Below are positions 1-8,523 of a stretch of DNA of 64,000 nt, piece after piece. The first letter of the stretch is position 1, and every line of letters starts with the position of its first letter. This DNA comes from Nitrosomonas sp. (GTDB lineage Bacteria > Pseudomonadota > Gammaproteobacteria > Burkholderiales > Nitrosomonadaceae): contig JAGRFM010000004.1 in the NCBI GenBank assembly GCA_020446045.1, positions 17,330 through 81,329 of the forward strand, read 5' to 3'. The notes below the pieces were generated by a model. The model saw only the letters and a program-made list of their open reading frames with translations. It had not been told where the DNA came from and ran no database searches. The position numbers were made by a program, and so were the translations under genes.

Positions 1-1398
1 AAAGAAGATTATTTGTCATACGTCGACGGAAAACCACGTTACGAAGGTGCGCGCAGTTTTCTTGAATCGAGAAGCATCAGACTACCCTATGGTAATCCTT
101 CAGACAGCGCTGATATGGAAACTATATGTGGACTTGGAAATTCCAAGGACCGTTTTTTCGAACATTTATTACATGAAAAAGGACCGGAACTCTTTGATTC
201 CACTATCAGGTTAATTAAGCAACTTAAGCAACTGGGTATTGCTGTAGCCATAGTTTCATCAAGCAGGCATTGCCAGGTTGTATTAGAAATGGCTGGCATC
301 ACGTCGCTGTTTGAAGCGCGTGTTGACGGTAAAACTTCGGCTGCCTTGGGGCTCAAGGGTAAACCCAGTCCCGATATTTTTTGCAAAGCAGCTAAGTTGC
401 TCGGTGTTGCTAATCGGGATTGTGTCGTGGTCGAGGATGCCGTGTCAGGTGTGCAAGCTGGACGTAAAGGTAGCTTTGGCTTGGTTGTCGGCCTCAATCG
501 CGGACATAACCGTGATGCGCTTGAATCAAACGGGGCTGATATCGTACTCAATGATTTATCAGAAATTTCTGTTTCTGACATTGACGCCTTGTTTAGAAAA
601 AAGGTGTTACCCATCGCCCTGGATTATAAGGATCAAATTGCCGAACGTATCCAAGAGCGGGAAGCCGTCATTTTTCTCGATTATGACGGCACATTAACAC
701 CGATTGTCGCCCGGCCAGAACTTGCTGTGCTGTCGGATAAGATGCGTGCAACTATTCGCAAACTGGGCGAGATGTGTCCAACAGCTATTGTCAGTGGACG
801 TGCATTGTCGAATGTTAAAAACCTTGTGCAAATTGATGAACTGTACTATGCCGGTAATCATGGTTTTGAAATTGCCAGCCCACATGATTCAACGATTTTG
901 TATGAGAAGGGTAAAGAATTTGTTACTGCGGTAAAAGATGCGTGCCAGCGCATTGAGCTGCAGATTGCCGGTATTGACGGCGCTTTTGTTGAAAATAAAA
1001 TCTATTCGCTGTCCGTTCATTACCGTCTGGCTGCGCCTGAAAGTGTGGCTGAAATAGAGCGCATAGTGGACGAACAACTCGGAAACTATCCTAATTTACA
1101 AAAGCATGAAGGAAAGAAAGTATTTGAATTAAGACCTAAAATGGATTGGAACAAAGGTAAGGCCGTGCTATGGCTGCTGCAAGCACTCCATTTGGATCAC
1201 CCTGAAACTTTTCCAATTTATATTGGAGACGATCGTACCGATGAAGACGCTTTCCGCGTATTTAAAGGCCGGGGAATGGGGATTCTCGTGAGTGATATCC
1301 GGCAGGATTCTTATGCGGATTATGTTTTGCGCGATACGGACGAAACCCGTCAATTTCTCATGATGCTAACGACAATGCTCGAAGAGGTGCATGCATGA
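1..1398 (+). CDS. Fused beta-phosphoglucomutase-like HAD hydrolase / trehalose-6-phosphate phosphatase (5' end missing)
   Basis: The reading frame is open from base 1, so the gene starts upstream of the window and the catalytic DxD of the first domain is not visible. Counting from the first codon, residues 1 to about 200 are a HAD domain of the beta-phosphoglucomutase type; the late HAD motif EDAVSGVQAG is present. From about residue 220 a second HAD domain of the trehalose-phosphatase (OtsB) type begins, with nucleophile motif DYDGT at about 227 and the late motif GDDRTDEDAF. The family role is dephosphorylation of trehalose-6-phosphate by the second domain and conversion of beta-glucose-1-phosphate to glucose-6-phosphate by the first. 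Its stop overlaps the start of the GH65 phosphorylase by 4 bases. That enzyme would make the intermediate linking the two domains. Domain identity is firm; substrates are inferred from families and context. Confidence 0.88.
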   Translation, partial: KEDYLSYVDGKPRYEGARSFLESRSIRLPYGNPSDSADMETICGLGNSKDRFFEHLLHEKGPELFDSTIRLIKQLKQLGIAVAIVSSSRHCQVVLEMAGITSLFEARVDGKTSAALGLKGKPSPDIFCKAAKLLGVANRDCVVVEDAVSGVQAGRKGSFGLVVGLNRGHNRDALESNGADIVLNDLSEISVSDIDALFRKKVLPIALDYKDQIAERIQEREAVIFLDYDGTLTPIVARPELAVLSDKMRATIRKLGEMCPTAIVSGRALSNVKNLVQIDELYYAGNHGFEIASPHDSTILYEKGKEFVTAVKDACQRIELQIAGIDGAFVENKIYSLSVHYRLAAPESVAEIERIVDEQLGNYPNLQKHEGKKVFELRPKMDWNKGKAVLWLLQALHLDHPETFPIYIGDDRTDEDAFRVFKGRGMGILVSDIRQDSYADYVLRDTDETRQFLMMLTTMLEEVHA

Positions 1399-3791
1399 CA
1401 CACTGGTCACTGATTTACGAAACATTTGACCCGAAAGAAGAATCGCTGCGCGAAGCGTTGTGTACATTGGGTAATGGCTGCTTTGCCACCCGTGGTGCCG
1501 CCGAAGAGTCTCAGGCTGATGAAATTCATTACCCCGGAACTTATCTGGCTGGTGGATACAATCGTCTGGATAGCTGTATTGCCGGGCGGACTATTACCAA
1601 TGAAGATCTCGTCAATTTTCCCAATTGGCTGCTGCTGAAGTTTCGTCCGGAAGATGGTGATTGGTTTAACCTGATGGCCGTAGACATTATCACCTATCGT
1701 CAAGAACTGGACCTTAAAAAAGGGCTGCTGAAGCGTCTGGTTCGTTTCCGAGATCATAACCAGAGAGAATTTACTGTTGAGAGCCGGCGTTTTGTGCACA
1801 TGGCCAATCAGAATCTTGCGGCGATAGAATATTCGATCACAGCAGAAAACTGGTCGGGCCGTATTATTGTACGGTCTGCACTCGATGGTTCAGTTATTAA
1901 CGCAGGGGTTGCAAGATACCGGGAACTTAACTCAACGCATCTCGAAACACTAAGCTTATGTGAAGGGTCTGGCCCGGATATTGTATGCCTGCTGACAAGA
2001 ACCAATCAATCTCACATACATTTTGCTGAAGCCGCGCGAACCCGGATTTATAAAGGCGAACAACAATTCGAGCCCGAACGAAAAACCTATAAAGAAGAAG
2101 CCATTATCGGACAGGAACTCTCCTTTGAGTTAGAACAAGGAAAAACCATAACAGTAGAAAAAATAGTGTCAATTTACAGTTCACGTGATCGGGCAATCAG
2201 TGAGCCGTCTCTTGAAGCACGGTATACCCTGCAACAGTGTGAACGTTTTAGCGATCTCCTTGTTTCGCATGAATCTGCCTGGAAGTATTTATGGCGCAAA
2301 AGTGATGTTGTCATGAAACCCAGCGATTCCAATCAAATGATTGTGCGATTGCACATTTTTCATTTATTGCAATCGGTTTCACCGAATACCGTAGGCCTGG
2401 ACAGCGGAGTTCCCGCCCGTGGATTTCATGGTGAAGGCTATCGAGGGCATATTTTTTGGGACGAACTTTTTATCTTTCCTTTTTACACTTATCGCTTACC
2501 GCATATTACGCGCAGTCTGCTGTTATATCGCTATCGACGCCTTAATATGGCGCGCCATTTGGCATCTGCAGAAGGATATAAAGGCGCCATGTATCCGTGG
2601 CAAAGTGGCAGTAATGGACGAGAGGAAACACAAATCGTTCATTTGAATCCACGTTCTGGTACCTGGGGGCCCGATTACAGCCGATATCAGCGCCATGTCA
2701 ATATCGCGATTGTTTATAACGCCTGGCAATATTATATGCTGACTGGTGATCAAGAATTCATGGCGTTATATGGCGCAGAAATGATTCTGGAAATCGCTCG
2801 TTTTTTGGCGAATATAACGCATTACAATAAAACAACCCAACGTTATGAAATCATTGGGGTTATGGGGCCAGATGAATATCATGAAAAATATCCGGATGAA
2901 GAAGCTCCGGGGCTGCGTAATAACGCTTACACGAATGTTATGACGGTTTGGGTGCTCGAACGTGCACTGGAATTATTAGGTCAATTGTCACTGGAAAATC
3001 AGCGGGAGCTAAAAGAAAAATTATCCTTGCATGCTGAAGAACTGGAACACTGGCGGAATATAACGCATAAAATGACCGTGCCATTTCACGAAAACGGTAT
3101 TATCAGCCAGTTCGAGGGTTACGAGAACCTGCAGGAGTTTGATTGGGAATATTACCGCGGAAAATATGGCGATATCAAACGGTTGGATCGTATTTTAAAG
3201 GCTGAAGGCGATAATTGCGACCGTTACAAGGTTTCCAAACAGGCCGATGTGTTAATGCTGTTTTACTTGCTGCCGCCAAAAGAATTAAGAAGTATTTTTC
3301 AGCAGTTAGGTTATGAATTTGACGATGATATGGTCAAGCGAAATACCGATTATTATCTGGCCCGTACTTCGCATGGTTCAACGCTAAGCCGGGTCGTACA
3401 TGCTTCTGTGCTGGATCGTATCGATAGAACCGAAGCCTGGGAAATGTTTTGTGCCGCACTGAAAAATGATCTGTTAGATGTGCAAGGCCCCACACCCGAA
3501 GGCATTCATCTTGGCGCTATGGCAGGAACCGTGGATATTGTATTACGCCATTATGGCGGTATAGATACCAGCGAAGAAATTATTGCATTCCATCCGCGAC
3601 TTCCGGAAACCTTGCATGGATTGCATTTTAGACTCCGCTTCAGGAACTACTGGTTTGAGCTGGACATTAATAAACAGACATTTACATTGATTGTTGAGGC
3701 CGATGGAATGGATAGCGTTGTTGCGAATGTCAATGGTACACTACACAAATTGATTCCAGGAGAGCCGCACGAGTTTCCGTTGAAGGCTTAA
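1395..3791 (+). CDS. Glycoside hydrolase family 65 disaccharide phosphorylase (trehalose/maltose/kojibiose type)
   Basis: The 798-residue protein has the normal length for GH65 inverting phosphorylases. The N-terminal beta-sandwich (about 1-270) is followed by the (alpha/alpha)6 barrel and a small C-terminal sheet domain. The catalytic acid lies in MGPDEYHEKYPD, with the Glu at about residue 494. Family members split an alpha-linked glucose disaccharide with phosphate to give glucose and beta-glucose-1-phosphate. The 4-base overlap with the fused phosphoglucomutase/trehalose-phosphatase gene implies translational coupling and points to trehalose as substrate, but GH65 specificity cannot be read from sequence alone. 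The start is the ATG in the ATGA overlap. No transporter or regulator is adjacent, so the pathway probably works on internally made trehalose-6-phosphate. Confidence 0.85.
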   Translation: MTHWSLIYETFDPKEESLREALCTLGNGCFATRGAAEESQADEIHYPGTYLAGGYNRLDSCIAGRTITNEDLVNFPNWLLLKFRPEDGDWFNLMAVDIITYRQELDLKKGLLKRLVRFRDHNQREFTVESRRFVHMANQNLAAIEYSITAENWSGRIIVRSALDGSVINAGVARYRELNSTHLETLSLCEGSGPDIVCLLTRTNQSHIHFAEAARTRIYKGEQQFEPERKTYKEEAIIGQELSFELEQGKTITVEKIVSIYSSRDRAISEPSLEARYTLQQCERFSDLLVSHESAWKYLWRKSDVVMKPSDSNQMIVRLHIFHLLQSVSPNTVGLDSGVPARGFHGEGYRGHIFWDELFIFPFYTYRLPHITRSLLLYRYRRLNMARHLASAEGYKGAMYPWQSGSNGREETQIVHLNPRSGTWGPDYSRYQRHVNIAIVYNAWQYYMLTGDQEFMALYGAEMILEIARFLANITHYNKTTQRYEIIGVMGPDEYHEKYPDEEAPGLRNNAYTNVMTVWVLERALELLGQLSLENQRELKEKLSLHAEELEHWRNITHKMTVPFHENGIISQFEGYENLQEFDWEYYRGKYGDIKRLDRILKAEGDNCDRYKVSKQADVLMLFYLLPPKELRSIFQQLGYEFDDDMVKRNTDYYLARTSHGSTLSRVVHASVLDRIDRTEAWEMFCAALKNDLLDVQGPTPEGIHLGAMAGTVDIVLRHYGGIDTSEEIIAFHPRLPETLHGLHFRLRFRNYWFELDINKQTFTLIVEADGMDSVVANVNGTLHKLIPGEPHEFPLKA

Positions 3792-3826
3792 GTTGAAGGA
3801 GTGCTGGTGCAACAGTACAATTAAAG

Positions 3827-3842
3827 TTATAGATTACAGAAC
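3827..3842 (+). repeat. Left 16-bp direct repeat, candidate attachment site of the defence island
   Basis: The sequence ttatagattacagaac is identical to bases 15998-16013 in the same orientation. It lies 35 bases after the GH65 stop. The other copy covers the last codons and stop of zapD. The two copies enclose the ATPase, the hsd operon and an integrase stump, as expected for the core repeats of an integrated element. Confidence 0.55.
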
Positions 3843-3902
3843 ATAATCTAATGTAGATTAAATGGCATTGATTTATAAACATTAATTTATAAATATATTT
3901 AT

Positions 3903-3924
3903 GGCTACACAATTAGCTACACAT
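3903..3924 (+). repeat. Tandem gctacac motif near the left end of the island
   Basis: Two close copies of a gctacaca-type word sit here. A very similar tandem pair, tagctactca twice, is found at 15857-15877 near the other end. Such short repeated words inside both ends of an element resemble integrase or excisionase arm sites. That role is inference. Confidence 0.35.
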
Positions 3925-3989
3925 ATTTAAGATGGTGCTAGAGTTTTCTGTAAGCCACATAAATCTGCCATTCAAAGACAGGATAAGCT

Positions 3990-4037
3990 GATACGGGGGC
4001 TATGATTTGAAACTACAACCTTCGGGTTATGAGTCCA
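3990..4037 (-). pseudogene. Decayed 3' half of an initiator tRNA-fMet
   Basis: Read on the minus strand this stretch contains CTCATAACCCGAAGGT, then TTCAAATC, then GCCCCCG. This is the order and spacing of the anticodon arm, T-loop and acceptor side of bacterial initiator tRNA. The T-stem no longer pairs and the CCA end is altered, so it is not a working tRNA. tRNA 3' halves are common attachment cores for P4-type integrases, so it may be an old attachment scar. The rest of the 3792-4194 gap holds only the two repeats listed separately. Confidence 0.5.
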
Positions 4038-4194
4038 GTTTTGACACCTATGTAAGCACAAATGTACACCACCATGTTCAAAGAATCAATAGGTTAATTT
4101 GTGTCTGACATTTCCCGTTTGTGTGAATTTGGGCTCGTTAGTGTGATGAAATTGTGATGCCATTTGAGATACGTTCAAATTTGCAGATTAGACT

Positions 4195-7100
4195 TTAAGC
4201 TACAGTCTCACTAATTACTTGTTTAAAATTTTCGTGCGTCTCTTTAATTTGATCTCTAAAATACAAAGCCATCGGGGTAAACATGTAAGCAAGTGTATAG
4301 TCCATATGAAATTCCTGATCATTATGGTCATCATGACAAAAATATTTATGTTGAAATATGCTCATATGAGAACGACTTGTTCTATCGACCAGATTTGCTG
4401 AGCTTTCGAGAGATTCCCCCAAACGCAAATAGATATATTCATAATCAAAATAAGAAGGCGGAATTCTATCATGTGGCGCTAGTTTTTTATCTAAACTGAT
4501 GAGCTTTCTTTGTAATGCAAATGAGATATTGCGTATAGAATAAAATTCTCTGGTAGTATTTAAAGAATCTTTTGTATTGATTCGTACTAGGATGGCTGCT
4601 ATCAGATTCGTTAGCAACTTCCATTGAATATGGTAAATCTGGGATAGACGTGGAAAAATGAGGTCTATGTTCTTGCGTGAGATAATGCGGCTCTGGTGAA
4701 CAGAGAAATAAAGAAGTCTTGAAATTTCGTATACTTTTTTAAAAATTTCAGGAGGGGCTTCTGAATTGTCTATTTCTTCTTCTCGCAGTAGATAATCAAC
4801 AAGATTGCTTCCCGCATCAGTCAAACTCAGATTACTTCTTTTTTTCTCTTCATACTCTTTGTTTATTATTGATAAAATATCATCCACATCACATTTTTCG
4901 AAATCTTCATTGAATACTAATTTTTTTTCAATATGTTGATTTAGCATGAGACGTGCATGAGTCCAGCGAATTTGAATTGCTGGTCTTATAGCTATAAAAC
5001 TCAAATCTGGAAGGTAGTTTTCTTTAACTTCGGATTCATAGTTTGTTTCTTGTTTGCATAATTTTTTTCTGACATAGTCAAACCATAATAATGCTGATGC
5101 CAGTTTGTGTGTCCATAATGAATGTTGCCAAAAAATATTCTCATGGATTGGAATAATTTCTTTTTTTGAATGAAAACTTAAGAGCCAATCAATTAACTTA
5201 GTAAAATCTTTTTCAACTTCATCAATTAGGCCATTAAAATCATAAACCATTAATGTCTTAATGCTCTGTGAAGATTCAAGCTGGCGTGCTTTATCAATGC
5301 AACGCACCGCATTTTTAGCCATCTCAGCGACTAGTTCGCTTATCCTATCAACCAGTTTATCTAATTTATCTAATTTTTCAGGTTGTTCAGCAAACGTACA
5401 ATTGTCAAATGAATCCAGTATTGTTGTGAAATAGCTAATGGTTTTTATGCAAGTGATTACAGTGCTGATATATAAACGATTATTTTCATAATCGCTTGCA
5501 GAAACCTTTAAGATTTTACTTATTTTCGTATCAACAGGATTTTCTAGCGACAAGACTTCTTCTTTCAGAGCAAGATTGAGTAAACTATCTAAGAAAACAG
5601 AAAGTTTTTTTTTGTTATTCGTCGCCTGATCAGACAAATAACACTCAAAAAGCTTTCGTGAGCGATAAATTAAAGTGCTTTCGACAATTCCCACTATTGC
5701 ATAGTTACGCAAGAAGCTGGTTCGTTCATCGAAAAACATATTAGCAACTTGATTGGTGAATCTAATTGTAGTGTTGTAGGCATTTGCAGCTGACTTAGCA
5801 TCCCCCATAAAGAAAAATAAACAAGCGGCAAAATTATAAAATCTCGGGTCGTTATCACGATACAAATATACGGGCCTGTTAGGTCGTCTGACTTCATCGA
5901 GGTCGCCTTTAAATGGGCGGGGGCTGCGCTTCAATGATAAATATCGATTAGCCCAAAAGGGTTGTTTCAGTAAATCCCACTTTGAATCACCTTTCTTAAG
6001 ACGATCTGATAATTGAAAATCGTCAATGTGTTTTTTTACAATACTTTCTGCCTCAGAATAAAGTGCTGCGGCACGACCATAATTATGCCTGTGTTCTGCA
6101 AGATCGCCCTGCTTTAAAAGTACTTCAATATAATTAATTAAATTTACCCGACTTGCAACGGATTTTTTCTTTTTTAAGACTTTACGCAAAATGCGAGTTG
6201 CAATACTGTAATGTTCAGAAGCTGCATTATATGATTGCTCAATAGAACTCATATCTCCCAAGATTATATGGGTTCTGGATATAACACCAATTTCTTCGTC
6301 GTTGGTATTAGTCAGCACGTCATTGAAAAACCGCTTGACGTGCTTCATTGAATTGAGTGAAAAATTGTAAGAAGCCGACTCCAATTCAAACACATGACTG
6401 ATATATCGAAGTTCTTGTTCAAAACCACTATGGAAGCGGTATCTATACATTCCATTTCTTATCCTTCTTATGTAGGGCTTGAACACATTCGTTAATAAAT
6501 CATCAACTATTGTATTGAGCTCAGGAGAACGATAAATATTAATAGTTTCGGACATCCGATGCAGTGTCTCGCGTGAAAAGCCATACGAATGTAATTTCAG
6601 GATAAAATGTAGAGATGAAAAAGCAGAAACAGTAAGTTTGTCACTGATTCTTGTTACTTCGCGGCTAAGTTGATGTTGGAAAAGTGTTGTGATTTCAGAT
6701 GTTAATGCAAAGCTGTATTTATCGCTGTTATTGAAAAGAAGCCAATATTTAGGACATTCATCTTTTTCTTTTTTAGTCCAGCATTCTTCTACAAGTGTCC
6801 TGACTTCACCTTTTGCAAACTTATTGCTCAGGGTATCTCTTGGGACAATAAAGCTTTCAAATATTGTATTGAGTCGTTTAGGATTCCCCCAGGAATGAAA
6901 TGTAAGAAAATGAATAAAACTCCTTAAGAAGCTAATATAAAAACGGATCTCTAATTCCTCTTCTGTGTGTAATGATCCTTTTTTTATTTCATTGGTTTTA
7001 CTTTGTTCATCCTGGAACAAACACTGTAGAGTGTATTTTTTTTCGTTTTTACAGTAATCTGTATTACTCAGAGTAAATTTTCTTTCATTTTCACAACAAT

Positions 7101-8442
7101 TTCCTTTTTTAATTCGCCTACAAACATATTCTTCGATTAGTGAAGTAAGTTGCGTGCCTCTGGGAATCTCTCCTTCATCAGTCAGTAAGCTGGGAACTTC
7201 AAAGACCTGGTCAAACAGGCTTTCATATAGAGAATTTGGACTTCCTTTCTCGGAATAATATCTATCCAAAGTTTCTCGTCCTGATATAAAGAAAAAAGTC
7301 GCGTGAGCTGTTGTAACAAAGTTTTTTAATGATCCAAGTAAAGTGTTAATCCGATTAATTTTGTCATCACCTTCAATGTTTGAGGTATTATTGTAGTGAA
7401 TTTCTGAAAGTTCTTCATGATCTGAAAGCTTATCAATTTCATCCAGGACAAAAATTACTTTTATTCCCTTTTTATTTAATCGATCAAGAATTCTCGAAAG
7501 CTGATCCTCGGCTTCCCTAGCATTGATGGGTAGTTTTGTTTTGTGTTTATACCAACCAATGCCTGAATAGTGATAATTCAAACCTGTGCTACGTGCTTCG
7601 CTAATTTCGTTACTCATTCTTTCATTTAATTCGTCTATTTCCCTTAAAAAACCAAATTTAGGGTGTTTGCTAAGTGAAAACTTCCATATCCCTGCTACTA
7701 ACAAGATCGGTACAAAAAATAAAATAAACAACCACCAAATAAATTCAGGCTCAGAAGAATTTAAACGATACATCTGGTCTAGTATTAAATTGGTCACAGG
7801 CCCTGATTTTTCTGCTATTTTTAGGAATCCTATCTCTAGGAATCCTACTAATGTTAGGAATGTAATAGTGAGTACCGCTATATTTTGTAGTGATATAGTA
7901 GGTTTGGAAAAACGTAAAAATAACCGTTTTAGTAAACGTAGGAACGGACTTTTTTTGTTAGAAGACTGATCTTCTTTGCAATTTTCTTGTGAAATAGTGA
8001 GTTTAGATGAAGGTATAATTAACTGCTTTAGTGAATATCGGAACGGATTCTTGCTAAAAGACTGGTCTTCTTTGCAAATTTCATTACGCAGAATATTGAC
8101 AATCGTAAAGTAGATATTTAACGGAGTTAAGCGACTGTTATCACCCAGGTTAATACGTACGACTAGTGGTTTTTCCCCATTCTCATTTTCTTGCTCATTT
8201 TGGTATTGATTTAATGCTTTATTAATAACACTCGTCTTTCCGACACCTCGATACCCGGTAATTAGATAACTTCCTCTTTTTCGATTTTCACTGTTCAGTA
8301 ACGATAACAGTTTTTCTATGATTCTTTTGCGTCCAACAAATAAGTGCTTGGATTGTTCATTTTCATCATGTGTAGCGTGAACATATTCGAATTTTTCATT
8401 GAGCGGAATTGCAATGGGGCGATATACAGATTTGTTATTCAT
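4195..8442 (-). CDS. Large membrane-associated P-loop ATPase with TPR-like C-terminal region, function unknown
   Basis: This 1415-residue protein is not one I recognise by name. Residues 30-75 hold a VGR(K/R) lead-in and a Walker A (GYRGVGKTS, 63-71). The Walker B FVLDEID is at 331-337 and a sensor-like FFFISGRE follows at about 373. Two hydrophobic helices (about 188-208 and 234-255) lie between Walker A and B, a layout like KAP or STAND NTPases with membrane insertion. From about 750 onward the protein is helical with TPR-like stretches and no recognisable enzyme motif. The gene is clearly AT-rich compared with the flanking chromosome. It starts 81 bases after the hsdR stop on the same strand and may be co-transcribed with the hsd operon. 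Defence by a membrane-acting NTPase is an inference from context. No catalytic effector is visible. Confidence 0.85.
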   Translation of the reverse strand: MNNKSVYRPIAIPLNEKFEYVHATHDENEQSKHLFVGRKRIIEKLLSLLNSENRKRGSYLITGYRGVGKTSVINKALNQYQNEQENENGEKPLVVRINLGDNSRLTPLNIYFTIVNILRNEICKEDQSFSKNPFRYSLKQLIIPSSKLTISQENCKEDQSSNKKSPFLRLLKRLFLRFSKPTISLQNIAVLTITFLTLVGFLEIGFLKIAEKSGPVTNLILDQMYRLNSSEPEFIWWLFILFFVPILLVAGIWKFSLSKHPKFGFLREIDELNERMSNEISEARSTGLNYHYSGIGWYKHKTKLPINAREAEDQLSRILDRLNKKGIKVIFVLDEIDKLSDHEELSEIHYNNTSNIEGDDKINRINTLLGSLKNFVTTAHATFFFISGRETLDRYYSEKGSPNSLYESLFDQVFEVPSLLTDEGEIPRGTQLTSLIEEYVCRRIKKGNCCENERKFTLSNTDYCKNEKKYTLQCLFQDEQSKTNEIKKGSLHTEEELEIRFYISFLRSFIHFLTFHSWGNPKRLNTIFESFIVPRDTLSNKFAKGEVRTLVEECWTKKEKDECPKYWLLFNNSDKYSFALTSEITTLFQHQLSREVTRISDKLTVSAFSSLHFILKLHSYGFSRETLHRMSETINIYRSPELNTIVDDLLTNVFKPYIRRIRNGMYRYRFHSGFEQELRYISHVFELESASYNFSLNSMKHVKRFFNDVLTNTNDEEIGVISRTHIILGDMSSIEQSYNAASEHYSIATRILRKVLKKKKSVASRVNLINYIEVLLKQGDLAEHRHNYGRAAALYSEAESIVKKHIDDFQLSDRLKKGDSKWDLLKQPFWANRYLSLKRSPRPFKGDLDEVRRPNRPVYLYRDNDPRFYNFAACLFFFMGDAKSAANAYNTTIRFTNQVANMFFDERTSFLRNYAIVGIVESTLIYRSRKLFECYLSDQATNNKKKLSVFLDSLLNLALKEEVLSLENPVDTKISKILKVSASDYENNRLYISTVITCIKTISYFTTILDSFDNCTFAEQPEKLDKLDKLVDRISELVAEMAKNAVRCIDKARQLESSQSIKTLMVYDFNGLIDEVEKDFTKLIDWLLSFHSKKEIIPIHENIFWQHSLWTHKLASALLWFDYVRKKLCKQETNYESEVKENYLPDLSFIAIRPAIQIRWTHARLMLNQHIEKKLVFNEDFEKCDVDDILSIINKEYEEKKRSNLSLTDAGSNLVDYLLREEEIDNSEAPPEIFKKVYEISRLLYFSVHQSRIISRKNIDLIFPRLSQIYHIQWKLLTNLIAAILVRINTKDSLNTTREFYSIRNISFALQRKLISLDKKLAPHDRIPPSYFDYEYIYLRLGESLESSANLVDRTSRSHMSIFQHKYFCHDDHNDQEFHMDYTLAYMFTPMALYFRDQIKETHENFKQVISETVA

Positions 8443-8523
8443 GTGGTGGTTTGAAGATTAGTTAAATTATTTTTTCCGAATTAACAGGCAAATTTACCCG
8501 CACTGGAGTGTCTAACAAAAATT

